A DNA stretch of 64,000 nt from Chondrilla cf. caribensis (lineage: Eukaryota > Porifera > Demospongiae > Chondrillida > Chondrillidae): the NCBI GenBank assembly GCA_964020155.1, contig OZ026568.1, forward strand, positions 1,066,659-1,130,658, in the 5' to 3' direction. The position numbers and the translations under genes are program-made. Positions 56,112 through 64,000 of this stretch are shown here, one piece after another. Every line of letters begins with the position of its first letter. Position 1 is the first letter of the stretch. The notes under the pieces were generated by a model, which was not told the DNA's origin, did not search any database, and saw nothing but the letters and a program-made list of their open reading frames with translations.

Positions 56112-59100
56112 TCAATGAAAGGTGATTAGGTAGTCAGGATAAGCATGAGAGTCACTATATGTGACAAAAATTTCTGGGTTGGAAAATTTGTTAACAGTGG
56201 AGTCAAACAAAACTTCAGGAACTTTCGGGTCTCTTGGAGGAGGGACCAACATCTTTTCATCACCAGTAGTAAATACTCCAGTTAGCACTCGAGCATAAAA
56301 TATATACTTTTGCCCTTGTGCATCAGGTCGAGAGTAGCCATCTCGAGCTGAGTATACTGCATCTCTTGCAAAATAAACTCCTTTGCCATAGCGAGTAACT
56401 GTAAACAAGATATATAACCCCAATTGTAAAAGTACCTGAATATGAAATTAACGAAACATCAAACACAAACATACAGTGAGTACATATGTACATAGAATGT
56501 GGGGATCATTTTCAAGATGGTGTTAATATTATGTTTACAGGAGATAGACTTATTCAAGAGCAGGTCCCTATAGAGTATAATACAGTGGCGGCCAAAAGTT
56601 ACGGGACAATTATTGGTGAAAAAATGGCAGGACTTAAGTCTTCGATTGCAATAGGTCTAAAATCGTGCTTTCGTGAATGGTTAAGAATTATTACTTCCTA
56701 GAAACGCTTAGAAATATCTATTTCGGTATTTACTGATTCTTGAAAGTGCTCGTGTGCCTTTTTAGGGTTTTCTGGGATGCCTAGATTAAACTCCTTTCAG
56801 CGAACGAAGATTGTTATTTTAAGGGAACTTAAATTCTCCTACGGTAATATCGCCAAGGAAGTTGGATGCTCGAAATCTTCAGTGGAAAAGGTATACAAGA
56901 AGTTTCAAAAGGAGAACACGATTGATGATTTACCAAGATCCGGCCGTCCGACAATTTGCAGTGCACGAGACGAAAGACTGATATATCGTACGTCAATGAA
57001 CAATCGCCGGCTCACTGCTCCTAAAATAAAGACAATTTTGAGTTCCTTCCACAACATGCAGCTATCAGAGAGCACCGTGAAGAGAGTATTGAGAAAGTTC
57101 GGGCTTTTTGGGAGAATTGCACGTACTACTGAAAAAACCATACCTTACTGCAACCCATAAGAAACAAAGGCTTTCTTTTGCAAAAGAGTACCAGCACTGG
57201 ACGCCATCAGATTGGGCTACTATTACTTTTTCAGATGAATCCAAGTTTAATCTATTCCATTCTGATGGCAGAATCTATGTGAGGAGGAAAATTGGGGAAG
57301 AGTTCAGGGAGGATTGTATTCAGCCTACCCAGCAAAGTGGAGGGGGTAGTGTGCATGTTTGGGGATGCTTCTGCCAATCTGAAATAGGTCCCTTGGTAAG
57401 ATTGACGTCAACTGTCAATTCCACCTCCTACCAAATTGTGCTGGAAGACCATCTGATTCCATACATTGTTGGAAGAGTGCTGATCTTCCAGCAAGATAAC
57501 GCACCAGCACACACAGCACGGAGTACGACCAGGTTTCTGGAGGAGCGTTCGGTAGTGGTTATGAAATGGCCTCCCAAAAGCACAGATCTCAACCCTATTG
57601 AAAATTTATGGGATACAGTGGAAGCAAAAGTGAGGCAGGATACGGCAACCTCAAGGAATGAGCTCTGGGGGAAAATTCTCGTGGCATGGAACAGTATCGA
57701 TAACAATATAATAGAAACTCTAATTTACAGCATGCCACGTAGAATAGAAGCTGTTATAAAAGCTAAAGGTGGCCATACCAAGTATTAAGCCCTTTTATTA
57801 TACTTTTATCGCTTTTACCTTATCATTAACGACTTTTTCCGACTTTCTGGCATTGAATTCGCTGAATTATAGGAAGAAATAATAACTACGCTGAAACAAC
57901 GCGCGACCGCCATTTTGATATTTGTTCCGTAACTTTTGACCGCCACTGTATATATAGGTAGATTTATTAAGTACATTAGATGCCAAACCTGCAAGATTAT
58001 TTCTAAATTGAGGAGGAAACAGTAGGTATGATAGAGACAATGAGGATGTGAATTTATTGAGCAGCAGTTCGAAAGTAAGGATCTAGATACAAGTGGATGA
58101 GACCTGCATGTTCATGAATTATTGTATGTGTACAGTGAATATTCATTGATCTGCCCCCAGTTAATCTGCCAAATTAAACCTAATTGCAGTGGATTAATAT
58201 TCACTGTATTATGGAAGCTGTTTTGCAAAATGGGCAGAATAAAATTTGTATGAAATGAAAATTTGGCAGTATGTAATAACAGTTATGCAATAGGCCTTAT
58301 TCAAGGAGTTGTAACTAAAAAATCTCAAATTAAATCGGCAAACAGTACACAATACAGTGGACCCTCACTTATCCGAACACCTCGGGACCGAGGGGTGGTC
58401 GGATATGTGAAATGTTCAGATAACTGAAACAGGAGTGAATGCATTGTGATATGTCAATATATTACTCATTATTTGGCTACATGTTGGCTATAAAGTAAAA
58501 CATAACAAATGGTTTGGAACTTTTTCCATGATCCCTATATTGTCTTCATTTCGACTTCCGGAATGCTCGTCTACATCTAAGACGTGCTCCTACGCGTAAT
58601 TGCAACAATGAATTTATATTATAATTTATATTGCGCGAGAAAAGATGGCCGATTTCGAACGCCGAGAATGAGAAATTGGGTTGAAACTGGTGCGTTGAAA
58701 CTTCGCCGAACATAATAACTTCAACGAAGGTTCTTCTGAACCTAAGGAAGACCCCTTTTAACTCGAATTACTTGTTTGCTGACCGTTCAAGTATGTGTAC
58801 CTATTATTATTATTCACCACTAAGGCCAAATGGCTAATGTGCAAATAGCTATCCCTGGAAATTTGGTGTCCGGATAATCCGAGCCTCCGGATAAATGAGC
58901 GTCCACTGTAAGTACTACCTGTTTCCTGCTATGTATGGTTAAAACTAAACCGTATTCTCCTTTACCTTTTTGTTAATAGTTAACCGTTAAACGTTACAAG
59001 TATTTTTCTGCTTATTGTACCGCACTCAGTTATCCGTTAACAGTTAACGGAAATCAGTTAACTTTTAATTGATTAATATAATACCTGTTATTGGTTTAAC

Positions 59101-62100
59101 AGGTAACTTGCATCCGGTAACGTTAATTTTATTCAAACCGTACTGTACCATACTTCTGTAACTTTTACAGTTTTTGTGTAATTAATAAGAACCAGGTAGT
59201 TACTATAACACACTGACTTCACCCACAGGTCTGCAGTTAATAATTAGCTTTTGCCCTACATGCTAAGTGGTAACTAGTACTTGTATTGTGTGGACATTTG
59301 TCAAAGACACCACCAGTACAATATATTTCATATTACATACGTAATTTACAATGCAATATCGAATACACTTATGTGTAAACTGTTTTCCTTAATGTATAAA
59401 AATGAATGTGCTTTCAATCACCTGGAGACTGCAATAGTTTTTGGCAGGCTCATGTTTGTCTAATTAAAAAAGCACCTATCATGAGGCACTACAGTTATCT
59501 GAAGGTGATTCCATTTGTGATTTTCTACAGCTAAGTTTTGATAGTGTCAAAACTTTAGTCTTATTGTAATTTCTTCTCAAATTAACAATAAGCAAGTTAA
59601 AACCTGTTTACTAGTACAATGTGTATTACGTACCCTCAGCTCTTGTACCACATCAGACCCAATGTATTGGTAAACAGGTGATAATTATTACTTTCTTATT
59701 AATAAGCCATACAGCAGTATATTATTTCCTGCCCTATGCAATGACTGCATAGCGTGTAGACAATTAACTTTCAGTGAGAGAGTGACTATGTGCCTCATTA
59801 AACGCTCCAAACATTAAACACTGCCATTTAAATATATACAACTGATTCAGAATCAGCTGTAAATTCTTTTTGAGTGTACTGGAAGTTGCTGTGTGAATAG
59901 TACATATCATGATCAAGAGTGCTTCAAGGGTATTGCCTACTGGCAGGTAATAAATACTTAACTGTAATCCTAATACTTCATTGCCCTGGTGGTGTCTTTG
60001 ATGCATGATATCATGAGGTGATACTTCAGTCAAACTGCCAGACAGACAAATTAAAGTATCATTTTAACAATGTTGAAATACACATGACAACTCACCACTC
60101 TCGGGACCAAATCCAAAACTTCGGTTAAATCCTTGTGTATAGATTTTGCTGTAACAATCAGGCGGACAACCATGATAGAGCTTTCTTTCATTAACACATG
60201 ATGGAGGGTTAACTTTATCCATCATCTTCTTTGCACCCATATACTGACGGTACAACTTAGGATTCTGAATTCTCTCAATCTTTAATATACCTTGGTATGG
60301 TGTTTCCTTATAAGGTACAGAAATAAATTTGCCAGGACTGGGAGTGCCTATAGTACTTTCAAATGCACTTGAAACTGTCTTATACTCTGAACTACCAGTA
60401 GAAAGCCTGACAAGATGACAGGCGACCTCCCCGCCGGTCTTCGGATCAATAGGCATGTCATCCCACAGTTCCGATCTTTCATCTGTCAAAACAATTATAG
60501 CTCCTGTCAGTTAATTATCATGGATAGTGATTTTTATTACTTATTATTAATATGTGCATATGTACTTCATGTATATACATGTATACAGTAGTGGCCAAAG
60601 GTATGGGATGATTATATATGGGTTTAAGAGAATGGCGAAACAGATTGATGATTGTTGTCAATCATCCTAAGACTAGGATTTTCAATTTTATCTGTGAATT
60701 TGATCATTTGAAATGTTCGATGACATCCAAATTGGTGTTTACTGAGCACCGTTTCATTGCATTTCTGTGCTTGGAAGCATGTCTCAATTGAAATGTCTGC
60801 TTGAAGCAAACACATTTACAATAGCTCATCCAAGCGAAACGTTCCGTTTTCATCTTTATTTCGTAAAAATTAATGATTCCTTTTTTGTTTTCATTTCAAC
60901 TTCCGGTATGTTACACTCGTCCGATATATATATATATATAATATGTGTTCCTACGCGAAACTGCAACAATGAATTTATATTATAATTTATACTGCGCAAA
61001 AAAGAAGGCCAATTTCGAACGTGGACAATTAGAAATTGGGCTGGAATTCGTGCGCTGAAGCTCCGCCGAACGTAACAACTTTAGCGAAGGTTCTTCTTAC
61101 CCTAAGGAAGATGCCCAAGTAATTTGAGTGCGGGGGCGGCAGCCCCACGAGTTTTTGAACTTGAAGTAGTTGTTTGTTTTTCTGGCATTGTTTGGTTTTG
61201 TTCTGTTTCATTTCACTCTGTTTGGTCCTGTTACCAGTAAATTTCTGTAGGCCAAAATTTGAAGATGCATTTAGACAAAGCGAAAGGTAAACTTTTATTG
61301 CTGTCTACAGTTCGTACTATAATATTCATTCACCTATGATAGTGAATTACTTTATTGTATGGTGTGCTGGTAATGCATGTGTCATTGTACCAACACACAA
61401 CTAAAAGGCTGGCTAGCTAGACAATCCCCAGTTCAACTGCTGAGGGCAGAGAAATGGTGGGAAGGTCTACGAAGCTTAGCAATTAGTCACACCTACAGAA
61501 TCACTTCATCACTGCTATCGTACCAATAGGTATAGCCAGGTATCCAGGCCATCTCTAAGTAGTTTGGATGTAGGAAATGTACCAGAACTTTTCTCACCAG
61601 GACGAAGTCCAATTTTGAAAGATGAAAGTGAGAATGAGTCTAGACCAAATTATTATCATTGAATCAGTGGGTAACAGGTAACAAGTACGTAGTGGGTAAC
61701 TGCTATCGTACCAAAAGGTATAGCCAGTTATCCAGGCCATAATAAAATTCATGAAGAAAGAACCTGTTACCCACTGTTTCAAGTCTAATAATGTGGTCTA
61801 AACTCATTCTCACTAGTATACGTAGTGTGGGTGATTTCAGCTTGCTTCTTTGAGAACATCCAGGGCTATCTGAAGTTTAGATTACCTAATCGACCATAGC
61901 AAATTCTCTGCAGAAATCACAAACTGCCTTCCAGTACTTTTCTTTACAAGGTCAAGTAAACATGACGTCATGAATATACAGACTGCAATGGAATAAACCG
62001 GAAGCGAATCGTTCTCAAGTTATAATGTTGACAGGGATGTCCATGAAACGGTCCATATCTTGTGAACAGAGTACAATATTAGAGTGGTTCCAATGGAAAC

Positions 62101-64000
62101 ACTTTCTCCTATGACGTAACTATCAAATGATGTCAGAAAACGGGTTTCAAAAATTTTCACCAAGTGGACCCTTTTGTAAGAGCCGCTCACATATATAGGA
62201 GATGTACCAGACCCTTTCCACCAGGTTAAATCCCATTTTGAAAAATGCAGGTGAGAATGGGTTTGGAATGTACGTATATACAAGACTACATTGTTTCCAA
62301 TGAAGTCAGGAATTGGAATGTTTACTCACCTTCAGCCAACTGTTTCTTGTATTTTTCTCTTTCTTCTGTAACATCGTGTCGTTTCACTTCTGTTGCATTC
62401 CCAGTTTGATCCATTATTAGGTTGGTTGTGAAATCTACTTCAAAATGTACACCATCTTCGGTTTCAAAGGTGTACTTCCCCTCATTGTTCACTTTGGCCT
62501 CTTCAATCAGGAAACTGGTCTCAGGGTCAAAATCCTGGAAGGCTCCACTCTGGTCCTTCAACTGCCAACGATAACTGTTTACTGCAAGTAGTGACTTTTC
62601 TTTCAATTCCTTTCTTTCTTTCTCCGATTTTTCTTGAGCAAAAGACTCTTCTGTTTTGATTATGTCAACCGTGTGGAATAGTTCATTTATTCTGCGAGCG
62701 ATCTCTGCTACTTTTGTTTTCTGTCCCTTCATGGTAATGGTCCTTAGAGGGACGTCAACCTCCAGTTCCACATACATGGTCTCGGCATCTTGATGGAGCA
62801 CAGCTACTTCATCAGGAGACAGATCATTCACCCTTTCATCATTGACCTTCTCTGAGACGAAATTCTCATCAATGACAACCTCAATGTCGGCAAGGACGTT
62901 TTCTACAGTTTCGTTGTCACGTCCATACACTGAGATCACCAAGAATGCTGACAGTCTATATGTCGGCTGCTGAAAAGCCCTCAATGAATGCTGAGGTTCA
63001 AATTCATCAGCATAATAACTGCCAGGATCATCTTCAGGAGAGTTGGCTTCAGTTGTGTCATGTGTACCAGGCAAGCTTCTTCCAATGTTGCCAATGTATG
63101 ACATGGCACTCCAGATTCCCCCAGTAATGGTTTGCCAAGCTCCCGTATGTTCACCAATCCTTTGGAAACACTTGTCAAATTCTTGAAATACTTCAGTTTC
63201 AAATAAAACAATTCTGATTTCATTCACTGTGGAATCAGTGCTCTTGCTGTATGCAATTATCGCTTCACAAATATGTTTGGCTGCTTTACTTGGCTTGAAT
63301 CCACGTCCACCAGTACCAATAGCAGGCAAGGCTATGGATTTCAATCCAAGTGCACGGGCTTTATCTAATATGGATTTCACCGTTTCTTGAAGCTTTGTGG
63401 TATTACGTGGTGCCAACACATGCAACACCTTTGTGCACTTCAGCCCTCCTCTTCTTCCAGGACCAGTCACCCTTACTGCACCATGAGTCAATGGTCCGTC
63501 CCTCATAAATGCAGCCTTGCATTCATCCTGCAACTCCTGTCCACCCTTCCTCAGGAGAGCACCTTGAACCCCGAAGGTATTGAGCGTTAAGTCTTCAGAA
63601 GCTGTATTCACTAGACTGTCACACGCCTCCTGTGTGATGTCACCTTGTACAATCTTGATCTTCACATTGTTGCACTGGAATACGTTGTCACCACTTTCTG
63701 CGTCTGTTGTTTTCTGTCTTGTTTGTTGTTGTGATCTGGATGGAGTCACTGAAGATGTTGACTGCGTTGAGGATACCTCGTTTTGGAAGGATTTGTAAAC
63801 ATTGTCATCAAAGATCACAAACAACACACTCGTAACAGAAGTTCTCTTGTTCTTGTCCAGATAATTTGAGACAGCATCAACCATGATCCTGGCCACAACA
63901 TCTGGTGGGAACCCAAGGTTTCCGGCACCAATGGAGGGGAATGCTACAGAAGATGCCTTCAGTCTGTCACATTCTTTCATCACTCCAAATATCATTTGCC
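56112..64000 (-). CDS. Second PARP14-like gene, 3' part
   Basis: Three exons are in the window: one running in from beyond 64000 to 62330, then 60482-60096 and 56398-56112 (stop TGA). Phases equal those of the first PARP14-like gene. Order: end of a macrodomain (SSVAFPSIGAGNLGFPPDVV), a full macrodomain (VKIKIVQGDITQEACDSLVN ... ALPAIGTGGRGFKP), KH-like region, WWE (YRWQLKDQSGAFQDFDPETS), ART (KLYHGCPPDC, YGKGVYFARD, YPDYLITF). Leu follows the last Tyr, so a mono-ART is expected. The N-terminal exons lie outside. The 3.7-kb intron before the last exon holds a Tc1 element and several MITEs. The protein is clearly diverged from its neighbour, so the duplication is not recent. Confidence 0.9.
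56583..57948 (+). mobile_element. Tc1-type DNA transposon
   Basis: The ends CAGTGGCGGCCAAAAGTTAC(GG) and its inverse differ at one base, and TA borders each side. Length is 1366 bp. It contains one transposase gene with a frame break. It is inserted in an intron of the second PARP14-like gene, on the opposite strand. Confidence 0.93.
56777..57788 (+). pseudogene. Tc1 transposase, frameshifted
   Basis: The first frame, 56777-57160, gives two HTH motifs of paired type (GNIAKEVGCSKSSVEKVYKK) and the linker SGRPT. The protein continues in another frame from about 57130 to the stop at 57788 (KKPYLTATHKKQRLSFAKEY, ITFSDESKF, FQQDNAPAHTA, STDLNPIENLWD). The last two acidic residues of the DD-E triad are separated by 34 residues, which is DD34E, typical for Tc1. 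The break lies in an A-run near 57128-57135. Apart from that the gene is well preserved. Confidence 0.9.
58133..58206. mobile_element. Short MITE, CAGTGAAT family
   Basis: CAGTGAATATTCATTGATCT ... GATTAATATTCACTG with TA on both sides. Confidence 0.65.
58355..58908. mobile_element. Tigger/pogo-type MITE
   Basis: The left end CAGTGGACCCTCACTTATCC and the right end GGATAAATGAGCGTCCACTG are inverted with two mismatches, and TA borders both sides. 554 bp, no transposase. It contains copy 2 of the dispersed ~180-bp repeat. Confidence 0.85.
58577..58760 (+). repeat. Dispersed ~180-bp repeat, copy 2
   Basis: gctcctacgcgtaattgcaa through gaaggttcttctgaacctaa, nested in the MITE at 58355-58908. Confidence 0.75.
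60586..60607 (+). mobile_element. Solo Tc1-like terminal repeat
   Basis: CAGTAGTGGCCAAAGGTATG resembles the end of the element at 56583 and is preceded by TA. No second end or transposase was found nearby. Confidence 0.45.
60945..61110 (+). repeat. Dispersed ~180-bp repeat, copy 3
   Basis: gttcctacgcgaaactgcaa through gaaggttcttcttaccctaa, with about 15 percent differences from copy 2. Confidence 0.75.
61629..61814. mobile_element. Hairpin-type MITE
   Basis: Outer arms gtgagaatgagtctagacca and tggtctaaactcattctcac, and inner arms gtgggtaacaggt and acctgttacccac, are inverted. A direct repeat of about 42 bp (actgctatcgtaccaa...ccaggccat) occurs both outside (61514) and inside (61700). Confidence 0.7.

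Overview
The window is eukaryotic, from an invertebrate animal. All real genes are split by GT-AG introns with good donor and acceptor sites, the DNA is AT-rich, and it carries many long (TG)n/(CA)n arrays, terminal-inverted-repeat elements and expanded PARP14-like genes. A sponge or another early-branching marine animal fits best, but the species cannot be fixed from the sequence. I see no rRNA, tRNA, CRISPR array, operon or ribosome binding site.

Layout. 1-6.6 kb holds the truncated left copy of a duplicated block: the last exon of a Death-domain gene (+), the last three exons of a nucleophosmin-like gene (-), a pogo-type element with a PHD finger and a MITE. 7.4-16.8 kb is a complete ten-exon gene (+, 481 aa) that joins a PI3K-p85-like coiled coil, one SH2 domain and a C-terminal Death domain, with a CRE next to a perfect NF-kappaB-type site upstream. 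18.4-27.5 kb is a complete 16-exon nucleophosmin gene (-, 355 aa) with the NPM1-type C-terminal helical domain. It converges on the SH2-Death gene and shares a 153-bp head-to-head promoter region with a six-exon fucose mutarotase gene (27.6-29.0 kb, +).

From 30 kb to the right edge lies an ADP-ribosylation gene cluster, all on the minus strand. It comprises a complete PARP14-like gene (30.3-40.7 kb, 2118 aa: RRMs, three macrodomains, WWE, mono-ART), a gene for a trypsin-like serine protease fused to RRM-like domains and a macrodomain (44.4-50.8 kb, 624 aa, intact His-Asp-Ser triad), and the 3' part of a second PARP14-like gene (56.1 kb to beyond 64 kb). A fucose mutarotase pseudogene (53.7-55.2 kb) sits beside the second PARP14-like gene, so a mutarotase-PARP14 unit was duplicated.

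The most notable content is the protease-RRM-macrodomain fusion and the SH2-Death adaptor. Neither matches a standard human domain architecture that I know. With the kappaB-like site and PARP14-type genes they suggest innate immune or stress signalling, which is inference. Exon models were built by hand from splice sites and phases; the four complete models (SH2-Death, nucleophosmin, PARP14-like 1, protease fusion) and the mutarotase all close in frame.
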